NCBI RefSeq assembly: GCF_024343735.1
Contig: NZ_RJUE01000061.1
Coordinates: forward strand, 62,001 to 126,000
Source of the DNA: Lacihabitans sp. CCS-44
GTDB lineage: Bacteria; Bacteroidota; Bacteroidia; Cytophagales; Spirosomataceae
DNA: 64,000 nucleotides
Reading direction: 5' to 3'
Shown in pieces: positions 51,400-63,234 of this stretch (position 1 is the stretch's first letter; each line of letters starts with the position of its first letter). Under the pieces are notes generated by a model. It saw only the letters and a list, made by a program, of their open reading frames with translations. It had not been told where the DNA came from and did not search any database. Made by a program: the position numbers and the translations under genes.

Positions 51400-54180
51400 A
51401 TGATGAAAGATTTTTCTGCATTTTTCAATTTTCGGAAGACTTTCTTACCTTGTCTTAGGCTTTTGCCACTTTTCTTTATCTTAATTTTTTCGCATTCGAC
51501 TTTTGCCCAAAACATCGTCAGAGGTAAAATACTGGATGCAAGAACTTCAGAAGGAATGCCTTTTGCCAATGTCTACATTGCTAACTCTACAAAAGGAACA
51601 CAAACTGATCAAAATGGTAATTTTCAACTAAGTAACGTCCCTTTAGGAAATATTCAATTGTTGGTTTCTTATGTGGGTTACCAAAACTATGGACAGACCA
51701 TAAAAGTTGACGAAAACTCACAATTGGAGTTAACCATCAGAATAAAGGCCAACGAAAATACATTTACGGAAATCGAAGTAAAATCTAAACGTGATAAATC
51801 TTGGGAGAGAAAGCTGAAAGATTTCAAAAGGATATTTCTTGGACAAAATTATGATGCCAATAAATGTAAAATCATCAATGAATGGGTTTTTGACTTTAAA
51901 GATATCGAAGGAGGATTTTCGGCTTCGGCTTTAGCTCCAATTGAGTTCGAAAATCGCAGCTTGGGTTATCGCGTTTATTATGATCTGAGAGAATTTGTTC
52001 AACAAAGAGGTAGCACGTTTTATTTTGGGTTTCCACGTTTTGAGGAATTAACTCCAGCAGACAAAAAGGAGTATAATCGTTGGATGCAAAACAGAAATGA
52101 AGCCTATTTGCGATCTCCAGAGCGATTTTACCGCAGTGTATATAGACAAAGTTTGGAGCAGGATGGTTATATAGTTTTTGAGATGGATAGTCAGACAGAA
52201 TGGTATTCGAGTGCCAAAAAATTTCATAAGGCGTTGAATATTATTGATGATAAAAATGTTTCGAAAAGGTTAATTATTCAAGACCAAAGGAATAAGATTT
52301 TGAAACTCAGCAAGCCTTTGGAAATTATCAATGGAAAGATAAGTACAACTTCAGATGCCCGCATAAGAAGCATGGATGGCCGCATAACAGAGATTTTGGA
52401 AGATGGCTGGGTAAATAATCCAAGAGCTATAGAAATGGGCGGCTTTTGGGCTCTTCAGGGTGTTTCTGAGCTATTACCCAGAGAATTTGCAACTGAAATA
52501 GAGAAAGGGAGTGTTTTGTCAGAAACCCGAAAGAGTGATTTTAATAAAGTCTATTTGCATATAAACAAGCCTGGTTATGTGACGGGTGAGAATATCTGGT
52601 TTAGTGCTTATGTTTTTGACTCGGATAAAAAAATAAGTAGAAAACATATGCCATTGTATGTTCAGCTACATGATGATGCTGGAAATTGGGTAGCAGAGCA
52701 GATTATTTTTAGTTCAAATGGAAGAGGTGTTGGGTATTTACATTTGCCAGATTCTCTCAAAAGTGGCGTTTACAGACTCAGAGCCTACAACCGAGAAATG
52801 CTCAATTATCCAACTACTATATTTGATAAACAGTTGGTTATTCAAAATCCAAAAGATGATTTTAGAGTTTTGAGCAATTTGAGGAAGCTCAATGAAAGTG
52901 AAATTGGCAAGTTGACACTGGAGGTAGAAACCAATAAGGAGACTTACCAGCCCAACGAAACTGTTACCCTAAAACTAAAGCTAAAAAATAATTTTGGAGA
53001 ACCAGTAATGGCCTCAATGTCTGCCAGTGTAATCAATCCAAAGTTCTTAGTATCTGATTTGGAGGAATTTAATATAGATTCTTATGTGGCAAACACACTT
53101 CAAAAGCCCGAGACGATTGGTAGTTTTTTTGCTTATGAACCCAACATTTCTGTTACGGGCAAAACTTTTGATTTAAATACCCAAAAAAGTATTCCAAACG
53201 CCAAGATAATCTTTATGTTCACTGGGGCCGATGCTACAACATCTAGATTTATTGAGGCGGACAAGGACGGTAAATTTCGAATTACGGACCTGGATTTTAT
53301 TGGTAAAAACATGTTGGTTTATCAGGTGAACTCAAAGAAAAATGAGCCTTTAGAGCATGCTGTGGTACTTATTGATAAGTTTCCTGTAGCTATGCAGATA
53401 GCCAATACTGTTAGCCAAAAGGCTGAAATGAGTGAAGAAACTAGAAAGGATTTTGAATGGCAACAAAAATTTCCTGATGGAATTTCAAATATAAAAAACA
53501 CAGAGGTTTTTGTGGCCGAAAGTAATGGAAAAGAGGATCAAATAGACTCCGATGCGGGGGTAACCAAAATATATGGTGAGCCAGACTATTATGTAAATTT
53601 TGATAAGCAAATGAATTTTACGAACGTCTATGAAATGTTGCAAGGGAATTTGCCGGGTGTAAAAGTAGAAAAGACACGGAATTTTTATAAGGTTTTTGTG
53701 AGAGGAATAGGCTCATGGAATACCGGTCAATTAGATCCATTATTTTTAGTGGATGGTGTAGAAATGACCGATTTGAGTTCCATAAATCCGAACGATATTA
53801 TCAGGATAGAATTATTAAGTGGCGGAAAAGCGGCTATTTTTGGAATGAAAGGCTCAAACGGAGTGATTGCTTTTTACACCAAGAGGTTTGCCGAAAAAAA
53901 GGCTGGTTTGCAATTTACCAAAAATGAAACCATAAACGGTTATCAAAAAGAAATTGAATTCCAACAGCTTGATTTCGAAAAGGTTGGGCTTGCTTTGGTC
54001 GAAGATAAACGCAGTGCCGTTTACTGGAATCCCGAAATTATCTTAGATTCCAAAGGCCAAGGTCAGTTTAGTTTTAAGGCTTCAGGTGTCTCAGCAAGGC
54101 TAAAAGTTGTAATTGAAGGTGTAACTTTATTTGGTTTTACGGTCAGAAAAGAATTTGAAGTTCAGGTTTCAGATAAATAG
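51400..54180 (+). CDS. carboxypeptidase-like / MG2 / TonB-plug protein without barrel
   Basis: Protein of 926 residues with an N-terminal signal (LPLFFILIFSHSTFAQ). Residues about 38-125 form a carboxypeptidase-D-like regulatory domain (VRGKILDARTSEGMPFANVYIAN...LLVSYVGYQ). An MG2-type domain begins near KVYLHINKPGYVTGENIWFSAYVFD. Residues about 745-830 form a TonB plug (NVYEMLQGNLPGVKVEK...VRGIGSWNTGQLDPLFLVDGVEM...IRIELLSGGKAAIFGMKGSNGVI). The C-terminus YWNPEIILDSKGQGQFSFKAS matches the protein at 16249. There is no outer-membrane barrel, so it is not a receptor in the usual sense. Co-transcribed with the haloperoxidase-like gene. Confidence 0.85.
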   Translation: MMKDFSAFFNFRKTFLPCLRLLPLFFILIFSHSTFAQNIVRGKILDARTSEGMPFANVYIANSTKGTQTDQNGNFQLSNVPLGNIQLLVSYVGYQNYGQTIKVDENSQLELTIRIKANENTFTEIEVKSKRDKSWERKLKDFKRIFLGQNYDANKCKIINEWVFDFKDIEGGFSASALAPIEFENRSLGYRVYYDLREFVQQRGSTFYFGFPRFEELTPADKKEYNRWMQNRNEAYLRSPERFYRSVYRQSLEQDGYIVFEMDSQTEWYSSAKKFHKALNIIDDKNVSKRLIIQDQRNKILKLSKPLEIINGKISTTSDARIRSMDGRITEILEDGWVNNPRAIEMGGFWALQGVSELLPREFATEIEKGSVLSETRKSDFNKVYLHINKPGYVTGENIWFSAYVFDSDKKISRKHMPLYVQLHDDAGNWVAEQIIFSSNGRGVGYLHLPDSLKSGVYRLRAYNREMLNYPTTIFDKQLVIQNPKDDFRVLSNLRKLNESEIGKLTLEVETNKETYQPNETVTLKLKLKNNFGEPVMASMSASVINPKFLVSDLEEFNIDSYVANTLQKPETIGSFFAYEPNISVTGKTFDLNTQKSIPNAKIIFMFTGADATTSRFIEADKDGKFRITDLDFIGKNMLVYQVNSKKNEPLEHAVVLIDKFPVAMQIANTVSQKAEMSEETRKDFEWQQKFPDGISNIKNTEVFVAESNGKEDQIDSDAGVTKIYGEPDYYVNFDKQMNFTNVYEMLQGNLPGVKVEKTRNFYKVFVRGIGSWNTGQLDPLFLVDGVEMTDLSSINPNDIIRIELLSGGKAAIFGMKGSNGVIAFYTKRFAEKKAGLQFTKNETINGYQKEIEFQQLDFEKVGLALVEDKRSAVYWNPEIILDSKGQGQFSFKASGVSARLKVVIEGVTLFGFTVRKEFEVQVSDK

Positions 54181-54285
54181 TTAGGCTGGCTTTTTTTGCA
54201 TCTATTCGTAATAAAAACTATATTCGTAATCAAATCTATTTTCGCAATTCAGATTTGTATTTATTCAACCCGTAAATTCTTTTTA

Positions 54286-56739
54286 ATGCCCGCAATATAC
54301 CGAAAACGCCTTTTTGGAGTTGTTTTTTTTGTGTTTTTAGTGAGTTTTCAAACCTTTGGTCAGGAAACCACCGACCTTTTAAAAGTGGATGGTGGTTTTG
54401 ATTTCTGGAAGTTTATAGGTCGATTTCATATCGTCATCGTTCATTTTCCCGTAGCCATATTGCTTTTGGCTGCTTTTTTAGAAATACATACAATCAAAAA
54501 TTTCTATTCGAAATACCGTCCAGCCATCAATTTATCTGTGGTTTTTGGATGTATTTCGGCTATTTTTTCGGCTGTTTTCGGATATATTTTGGCACAAAAT
54601 GAAGAAATTTCAGGTCAAACCTTGGATTTGCATCAATGGGGTGGAATTACAACGGCTGTTTTGAGTTTTTCAACGCTGTTTTTTCTTTTCTTGGTTTTGA
54701 AAAAGAGTCAATCAACTAAAATATCCCTTTACAGATATTCTCTTTTCGCAGCTTCTTTGGGTGTGATTTTCACTGGGCACTTTGGCGGTTCATTGACGCA
54801 TGGGGACAACTATTTTAGCTTCATAAATGAAAAAGAAACTACAGAAAAAAGCGAGTTTTTGTCTTTAAATACAGATTCGGATAGTCTTTCTAAAGAAAAT
54901 CAGGTAAAACTAATAGGAGAGGTAAGGGCGATTTTTGCTCATAATTGTTACAAATGCCATAGTTCCAATAAACAAGAAGGTAAATTGCGACTCGACCAAA
55001 AGGAGTTCGTTTTTGCTGGTGGAAAACATGGAAAAATTATTGAGCTAGGTAATCCAGAAAAAAGTGAGTTATCCAGAAGAATTTCTTTGCCTCGAAATCA
55101 CAAAGAAGCCATGCCTACAAAAGGCAAGGCTTTGAAAGCTGAGGAAATAGAATTGATAAATTTCTGGATAAAAAAAGGTGCTCCTTGGCCAGATGGCTCC
55201 TTGCAACCCATGCTGTTTAAAGTGGCTAAAATGGAACCCAGAAAGCCAGCTCTGCCCGCTCCAACGGGCGATTTGAAAAATCCGATTGATTTGTGGGTAA
55301 ATGAATATTTTAAACAAAACGAAATAGAATGGAAACCAAAGGTGGATGATCGTACTTTTTTGAGAAGAGCATATTTGGATATTGTTGGACTTTTACCCAC
55401 CGCTTCACAAATTATTGCTTTCTCCAAAGATCAAAATCCTAACAAAAGGGCTTCCTTGATAAAGCAACTTTTGGCCCAAGATGAGGAATATACACAACAT
55501 TGGTTGACTTTTTGGAACGATGCTCTCAGAAACGATTATACTGGGCCGGGATATATTACCAATGGCAGATACAATATTACAGATTGGCTCTACACGTCTA
55601 TAAAGCAAAATAAACCTTATGACCAGTTTGCCAAGGAATTGCTCTCCCCGAAAGAATCTTCTAAAGGCTTTGTGGAGGGTATTCAATGGAGAGGAACCAT
55701 CAATGCCAGTCAGCGGGTAGAAATGCAAGCCGCCCAGAATGTTGGACAGGTGATTTTAGGCTTAAATCTCAAGTGTGCATCCTGTCATGATAGTTTCATA
55801 AGTGACTGGAAATTAGACGATGCCTATGCTTTTGCCAATATTTTTGCAGAAGAAAGGTTAGAAATAAACCGCTGCGACAAACCAACCGGAAAAATGGCAG
55901 ACACAAGGCTGCTGTGGCAAAACTTCGGAAATATAGATTCTACAGCTTCGAAGGCGAAAAAAATGGAACAAATGGCCAATCTTTTGGTACAACCAGTAAA
56001 TGGCCGAATGTACAGAACGCTTGTGAATAGGGTTTGGAAACAGATGATGGGGAGGGGAATTATAGAATCACCCGACGAAATGGACAATGAGCCGTGGTCA
56101 CAAGATTTATTGGATTGGTTGGCCTCAGATTTTGCAGAAAAGAAATACGACATCAAAGAGTTGATTTATTTAATTGCTACTTCGAAAATCTATCAGTCAC
56201 CATCAGAAAGTGTTAAAAGTACCAACTTGCTTTATGACAATAATTACAGATTTGGTGGCATGACCCGAAGAAGACTTTCGGCTGAACAGTTTTCTGATGC
56301 GGTTAGTCAAATCATTACACCGATTTTTACGATAAAAGACATGAAATATTCGGGAACGAAGCCTAATGTTATTAAACCCGCTTTTGCAAGAGCATCTTTG
56401 GTGGCTAACAATGCTTTTTTGACGGCTTTGGGTAGACCAAATAGGGAGGTGGTATCCACAAGCAGAGATAGCCAAGCCAGCCTTTTGCAAGCTTTGGAGT
56501 TGACCAATGGTGAAAGATTGACGAATGTTTTGGCGAGAGGTGCCAAATATTGGAAGGCCCAATTTAAAACTCGGGATGTTATCATTAGAGTATTGTTCAG
56601 CAAAGCTTTGGGTAGATTACCCAGCAAATCTGAAATGAAAACCGCCCAGTCTGCTATGGACGAAAATCCAACTATTGAGCAAATTCAAGACTTGTTTTGG
56701 GCAGTTTTGCTTTTACCTGAGTTTCAGCTTATTTATTGA
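54286..56739 (+). CDS. DUF2231 / cytochrome c / DUF1549-DUF1553 protein
   Basis: The ATG at 54286 (MPAIYRKRLFGVVFFVFLVSFQTFGQ) gives a signal peptide and 817 residues; an earlier in-frame ATG at 54196 adds an unusual leader. Residues about 25-180 are a DUF2231-like membrane part with four helices (FHIVIVHFPVAILLLAAFLEI and following). Then comes a haem c site CYKCH (VRAIFAHNCYKCHSS) of the planctomycete-type cytochrome domain, DUF1549 with a second CxxCH (CASCH), and DUF1553 at the C-terminus. Such proteins are paired with DUF1501 proteins, as here. Role unproven; probably a periplasmic redox or polysaccharide-degradation function. Confidence 0.88.
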   Translation: MPAIYRKRLFGVVFFVFLVSFQTFGQETTDLLKVDGGFDFWKFIGRFHIVIVHFPVAILLLAAFLEIHTIKNFYSKYRPAINLSVVFGCISAIFSAVFGYILAQNEEISGQTLDLHQWGGITTAVLSFSTLFFLFLVLKKSQSTKISLYRYSLFAASLGVIFTGHFGGSLTHGDNYFSFINEKETTEKSEFLSLNTDSDSLSKENQVKLIGEVRAIFAHNCYKCHSSNKQEGKLRLDQKEFVFAGGKHGKIIELGNPEKSELSRRISLPRNHKEAMPTKGKALKAEEIELINFWIKKGAPWPDGSLQPMLFKVAKMEPRKPALPAPTGDLKNPIDLWVNEYFKQNEIEWKPKVDDRTFLRRAYLDIVGLLPTASQIIAFSKDQNPNKRASLIKQLLAQDEEYTQHWLTFWNDALRNDYTGPGYITNGRYNITDWLYTSIKQNKPYDQFAKELLSPKESSKGFVEGIQWRGTINASQRVEMQAAQNVGQVILGLNLKCASCHDSFISDWKLDDAYAFANIFAEERLEINRCDKPTGKMADTRLLWQNFGNIDSTASKAKKMEQMANLLVQPVNGRMYRTLVNRVWKQMMGRGIIESPDEMDNEPWSQDLLDWLASDFAEKKYDIKELIYLIATSKIYQSPSESVKSTNLLYDNNYRFGGMTRRRLSAEQFSDAVSQIITPIFTIKDMKYSGTKPNVIKPAFARASLVANNAFLTALGRPNREVVSTSRDSQASLLQALELTNGERLTNVLARGAKYWKAQFKTRDVIIRVLFSKALGRLPSKSEMKTAQSAMDENPTIEQIQDLFWAVLLLPEFQLIY

Positions 56740-57082
56740 AAATATTTTCTTTTGAACAAAAATTAAACTTTTAATAAAGTTTTGAAAAATAAATACTTTT
56801 GTTTCCTTTAATCACAAAAATGGCCGTTTGTAAAATTTGATCTAGACTAAATTTTATTAGAATTTGAAAGTAAAAAATCAAATTTTTCAAGAGGACTTAT
56901 TTTTTGTGAGTGTTTTTTTTGGTTACTTTTTTTCAAAAAAAAGTAACTCCCCGCCGGAAAGGCGACGCAGAATATGTTTAAGAGTTATTTTATTTTAATT
57001 TTCATTTTAGCCAAGAATCTGCTTATAAGGTCATTACTTGGAAAATATTACCTTTTGCGTTTTTGCGAGAAAAAATAAAAAT
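56740..57082. other. spacer with hairpins upstream of the DUF1501 gene
   Basis: About 340 bp without a gene. A hairpin with arms GTTACTTTTTTT / AAAAAAAGTAAC at 56922-56947 is followed by CGCC-GGAAA-GGCG (56952-56964). This composite looks like a mobile or dispersed repeat of Bacteroidota rather than a promoter. Confidence 0.5.
56922..56964. repeat. double hairpin repeat
   Basis: GTTACTTTTTTT-C-AAAAAAAAGTAAC (56922-56947) directly followed by CGCC-GGAAA-GGCG (56952-56964). Confidence 0.55.
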
Positions 57083-58510
57083 ATGAAAAACAACAGAAGA
57101 GATTTCCTTAAACAAAGTGCGGCTACCATTGCCACAATGGCTGTAGGCAGTCCAATAAGTCAATTATTGACATCTTGTGGGGTAAAAAACACAGGTAATG
57201 CAACAGCAGAGTCGGTTATTGTGCTTTTTATGGCAGGAGGAATGGCTCACACCGAAACTTTTGACCCTAAAAAGTATACTCCCTTCACGAAAGGAATGCG
57301 TTCTGATAGTGTTTTGAGTACCTTTAAGTCTGTTCCTACAGCCTTAGATGGCGTTCATTTTTCGGAAGGTTTGGAATCCATCGGTAAAGTTTTAAATAAA
57401 GGAACTGTCATTCGCTCTTATGTGGCTGCTGATTTGGGGCATATTTTGCACACCCGTCACCAATACAATTGGCACACTTGTTATGAACCGCCTCAATCGG
57501 TTGTGGTGCCACATTTGGGTTCATGGATTGCCAAGGAATTAGGGCCAAAAAATGAAGTAATCCCTCCATTTATTAATATCGGTCAGCGGTTTGACGTGGG
57601 TGAAGGCGAAGAACTCAAGGCTTTTCATAGTGCAGGGTTTTTAGGAAGTGAATTCGGACCTTTCATGATTCCTGACCCGACCAAAGGGCTTGATAGCGTG
57701 CGTCCGCCTGTTGGAATGTCGCTCAAACGGTTCGAAAGTCGTAACCAATTATATGAAAAACTCGTGAAAGAATCTGCCATGGGTGAGTTTGGGAGCGATT
57801 ATCAGAAAGAATCCTTGAAACGCTCGATGGAGCAAGCGTACATTCTTCTAAATTCACCCGAAGCAAAAGCTTTTGATTTGAGTCAAGAACCTAAAGAAAA
57901 ATACGATGTTTATAATACTGGAAAATTTGGCTTGGGTTGCTTGATGGCCAAGCGGTTGATTGATCAAGGAGCGAGATACATTACCGTTACGACAGAATAT
58001 GTACCTTTTGAAGGCTGGGACACCCACGAAAACGGCCACACGAGATTAGTGGACATGAAAAAAATGATAGATGCACCTATAGCTCAATTAATAAAAGATT
58101 TGGACGAAAGTGGCAGGTTGGAAAAAACCCTAGTAATAGTTGCCAGCGAATTCAGCCGAGATATGCTCATGGAAGGTCGTCCAGACTTGCGAGTTTTGGA
58201 CCAAGTGGATCAACCAGACGTGATTGAAGACATTAAAAACTATGGAATGCACCGCCATTTTACCGATGGTTGCTCCATGTTGATGTTTGGTGGAGGTATA
58301 AAAAAAGGAAGCGTTTTTGGTAAAACAGCTGACGAAAGACCCTGCAAAACTGTCGAAAAACCCATAAAAATAGCTGAAGTACACCAAACCATTTATCATG
58401 CCCTTGGTATAGTGCCAGACACCAATTACGAAATAGAAAAACGGCCATTTTACACCACGCCAGATGGCAAAGGGAAAGTGGCGATGGATTTGTTGGAGAA
58501 GAAAGTTTAG
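57083..58510 (+). CDS. DUF1501 family protein with Tat signal
   Basis: The ATG at 57083 opens MKNNRRDFLKQSAATIATMAVG, a twin-arginine signal with RRDFLK, so this start is preferred to one 45 bp upstream; 475 residues. The mature part has the DUF1501 pattern VIVLFMAGGMAHTETFDPK, GTVIRSYVAADLGHILHTRHQYNWHT, GARYITVTTEYVPFEGWDTHENG and VIVASEFSRD, related to the alkaline-phosphatase/sulfatase fold. Exported folded to the periplasm. It is the usual partner of the DUF1549/DUF1553 protein upstream, 343 bp away; whether they share a transcript is unclear. Confidence 0.9.
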   Translation: MKNNRRDFLKQSAATIATMAVGSPISQLLTSCGVKNTGNATAESVIVLFMAGGMAHTETFDPKKYTPFTKGMRSDSVLSTFKSVPTALDGVHFSEGLESIGKVLNKGTVIRSYVAADLGHILHTRHQYNWHTCYEPPQSVVVPHLGSWIAKELGPKNEVIPPFINIGQRFDVGEGEELKAFHSAGFLGSEFGPFMIPDPTKGLDSVRPPVGMSLKRFESRNQLYEKLVKESAMGEFGSDYQKESLKRSMEQAYILLNSPEAKAFDLSQEPKEKYDVYNTGKFGLGCLMAKRLIDQGARYITVTTEYVPFEGWDTHENGHTRLVDMKKMIDAPIAQLIKDLDESGRLEKTLVIVASEFSRDMLMEGRPDLRVLDQVDQPDVIEDIKNYGMHRHFTDGCSMLMFGGGIKKGSVFGKTADERPCKTVEKPIKIAEVHQTIYHALGIVPDTNYEIEKRPFYTTPDGKGKVAMDLLEKKV

Positions 58511-61143
<2,633 letters not shown>

Positions 61144-61613
61144 TTTAATTAAGATTTATAAGTTTCAATGGGTGGCTTGATTTTCAGGCCACCTTTTTTT
61201 TGTAACAAAAATGAATTTTCATGAGCTACAAATGGCAATGTTTTAAGTTGGTTTTTGGCAGAATGTAGAGACAATTTTGCTTTGGTAAGAATTAAATTTT
61301 CCTTAAATTTTCAATAAACAAATTTGTGTTTTCTAGATTATGTATTTAATTCTAGTAGAATGTAATTTATTGATTTTCAATAAATTGTGTTACATTTATG
61401 TAGCATTAAAAATAGCTTAAAACCCATCGTTGATTCCTTCTTGATATATTGGAGCGTGTTTTTTTTCATCTTTAGTACTTAGATTTGCATAGATATTTTA
61501 CAAAAACATAAGAAACAAATCTGAAATAATTTCTGAAATTCATTTCTTAACATTTGAAAAATATTTACCCATAATATAAACGAATTTTTAAATCATTAAA
61601 ACAAATTAAAATC
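61144..61613. other. intergenic region between katG and the glycine-zipper gene
   Basis: About 470 bp. It holds the katG terminator (61171-61201) and TAGATTTG (61480-61487), a -7-like box that would leave a leader of about 120 nt before the ATG at 61614. Otherwise AT-rich with no gene. Confidence 0.5.
61171..61201 (+). terminator. terminator of katG
   Basis: GGTGGC (61171-61176) and GCCACC (61188-61193), followed by a run of eight T, 27 bp after the stop. Confidence 0.8.
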
Positions 61614-62018
61614 ATGAAAAAATTATTGTTGTTGATGCCCGCGTTTATAGTTGCAGCGAGCTGCACAAATCCAAAATCTGAAGTAAATACTCCAGCTGTG
61701 GAAGATGCTGTTGTAGATTCTACCAGTATCAAAGAAGCAGAGAAAGTTGCAGAATCAAAAAGTACAGATGCTGATAATCAAGGTGCGGCCGTGTCTTCGT
61801 CTAGTGAAAATAAGACAACGACAACAGCTAGTACTCCTGCTGAAAAAAAGAAGTGGTCTAACAAGAAAAAGGGTGCTATAATAGGAGCGACATCAGGTGC
61901 AGTGGCAGGTGCGGTAGTTTCTAAAAAACGAGTAAAAGGTGCTTTAATCGGTGGTGCAGTTGGAGCAGGTGTAGGATTGGGTGCAGGTGCTATTTTGGAT
62001 AAAAAAGAGAATAATTGA
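61614..62018 (+). CDS. glycine-zipper lipoprotein
   Basis: Protein of 134 residues. Signal MKKLLLLMPAFIVAASC with lipobox Cys17. A Ser/Thr/Lys-rich linker (about 25-80) leads to a glycine zipper: KKGAIIGATSGAVAGAVV followed by VKGALIGGAVGAGVGLGAGAILDKK. Such repeats pack as transmembrane or envelope helices, as in SlyB and OsmB-type stress lipoproteins. Role probably envelope-related. A perfect terminator follows at 62057. Confidence 0.82.
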   Translation: MKKLLLLMPAFIVAASCTNPKSEVNTPAVEDAVVDSTSIKEAEKVAESKSTDADNQGAAVSSSSENKTTTTASTPAEKKKWSNKKKGAIIGATSGAVAGAVVSKKRVKGALIGGAVGAGVGLGAGAILDKKENN

Positions 62019-62056
62019 TCAAAAGCTGATTTTTTCAGTAGTTCAGTTTACCGTAC

Positions 62057-62090
62057 AAAAAAGGTGATTTTAAAGAAAATCACCTTTTTT
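62057..62090. terminator. bidirectional-type terminator
   Basis: Perfect 15-bp arms AAAAAAGGTGATTTT and AAAATCACCTTTTTT with loop AAAG. A/T runs at both ends mean it can stop transcription from the glycine-zipper gene (plus) and the SnoaL-like gene (minus), which converge here. Confidence 0.88.
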
Positions 62091-62148
62091 GTGTTTAAGC
62101 TTTATTTTTCTTTTGAATATTTTGCCGATTTACAAATTCTAAAAAAAA

Positions 62149-62712
62149 CTATTTTTTTGCAGGAACAACCGTACCCATAGCCAATGCAGGAGCAAGGTTA
62201 TCAAACCAAATATTTGTTTGTCTGATCTTTCCGTCGTCAATTTTAAAGACCGAATGCCACGGCACTTTTATATCTTTACCAGTTTTGTTGTCGTTGGCCA
62301 CATAAGTACCCCATAGACTTACCCAGTCACCAACTAGGGGGCCTTCTGTTACTGTTAAGCAGCTACTAGCAAAAATTCCAGCATCTTGTTTCGTTCTGCT
62401 GGTTCCATTGTTTGCCCACTGGGTTTTAACTTGGGCAAAAGTTGCAGAGTCACTGGCGGCGGGGCCATAAGCCATAAAATTAGCCGTCACCATTTTTTCT
62501 GCTTCCCCACCATCGCCATTCAGAAGAGAAGCAAGATAACCTTGAGCCATCGCAATATTTACAGAATCATTTTCGGTTACATGGTAAATACGATTGCTAT
62601 TTTCCGAGTCTTTTGGTGCATCGGCCACTGTAGATTTACAAGAATAGAAACTTACACTAGCAACTGCCAGCATAAAGATCAAATGGGCAATTGAACGGTT
62701 AATTTTTTTCAT
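62149..62712 (-). CDS. SnoaL / NTF2-like lipoprotein
   Basis: Protein of 187 residues. The signal LIFMLAVASVSFYSC has a lipobox-like end (Cys25). The domain YLASLLNGDGGEAEKMVTANFMAYGPAASDSATF...GDWVSLWGTYVANDNKTGKDIKVPWHSVFKIDDGKIRQTNIWFD is the cone-shaped SnoaL/NTF2 pattern, with the final HSVFKIDDGKI strand. These proteins bind small ligands or act as isomerases; the ligand is unknown. Envelope-anchored. Converges on the glycine-zipper gene. Confidence 0.83.
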   Translation of the reverse strand: MKKINRSIAHLIFMLAVASVSFYSCKSTVADAPKDSENSNRIYHVTENDSVNIAMAQGYLASLLNGDGGEAEKMVTANFMAYGPAASDSATFAQVKTQWANNGTSRTKQDAGIFASSCLTVTEGPLVGDWVSLWGTYVANDNKTGKDIKVPWHSVFKIDDGKIRQTNIWFDNLAPALAMGTVVPAKK

Positions 62713-62906
62713 GATAGTTTATTTTTGGTTGTTTAAGAATTGAGAGTCTTGTAAAATATCTTATTATCAATACTTTACAATAATGAAAGTAATGTTAATA
62801 ATTTACAATAAAAATAGTTTTCTATTTAACGGTAGATGAATTTTTTCTAGAAAAGAATAAATATTTGCTTTTGAGCTTTAAGAAAGTAAATTTGGAATTA
62901 TTAGCA

Positions 62907-63069
62907 TCCGACTAAATATTGAAAATCAAAGGCTCAAATCATAAATAACTGGTAATCAACAACCCCGAAGGGGTGATATTATTATAATAAAAATGATACT
63001 TTTGAATTAGAAACCCTGTACGGGTTTAATTTTCAAATAATTATGATGAGTTTCAGTTTTTTAGTCGGA
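62907..63069. repeat. MITE-like repeat with 10-bp terminal inverted repeats
   Basis: TCCGACTAAA (62907-62916) and TTTAGTCGGA (63060-63069) are perfect inverted repeats 143 bp apart. Between them lie two hairpins: ACCCC-GAA-GGGGT (62962-62974) and AAACCC-TGTAC-GGGTTT (63011-63027). No target-site duplication was evident. Confidence 0.55.
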
Positions 63070-63142
63070 CGTCAGTAATTTGGAAAGAATAAAACGCATC
63101 TTCTTTCCTAAATTGAAACAAATTTTCCATTGTAATTTTTAA

Positions 63143-63174
63143 AAAACAAAAAAGCCCCAATCACTCAGGGCTTT
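63143..63174 (-). terminator. terminator of metH
   Basis: On the minus strand AAAGCCC (63174-63168) and GGGCTTT (63157-63151) form the stem, followed by TTTTGTTTTTT, about 60 bp after the stop. Confidence 0.8.
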
Positions 63175-63234
63175 AAAATTTTATCAGTGAAAATCTGTCA
63201 AATCAGCGTTATCAGCGTTCAAAAAAAAGTCGCT

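Larger units (their letters stand above)
62713..63234. other. intergenic region with MITE-like element
   Basis: About 520 bp. It contains the terminal-inverted-repeat element at 62907-63069 and the metH terminator at 63151-63174. No gene seen. Confidence 0.6.
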
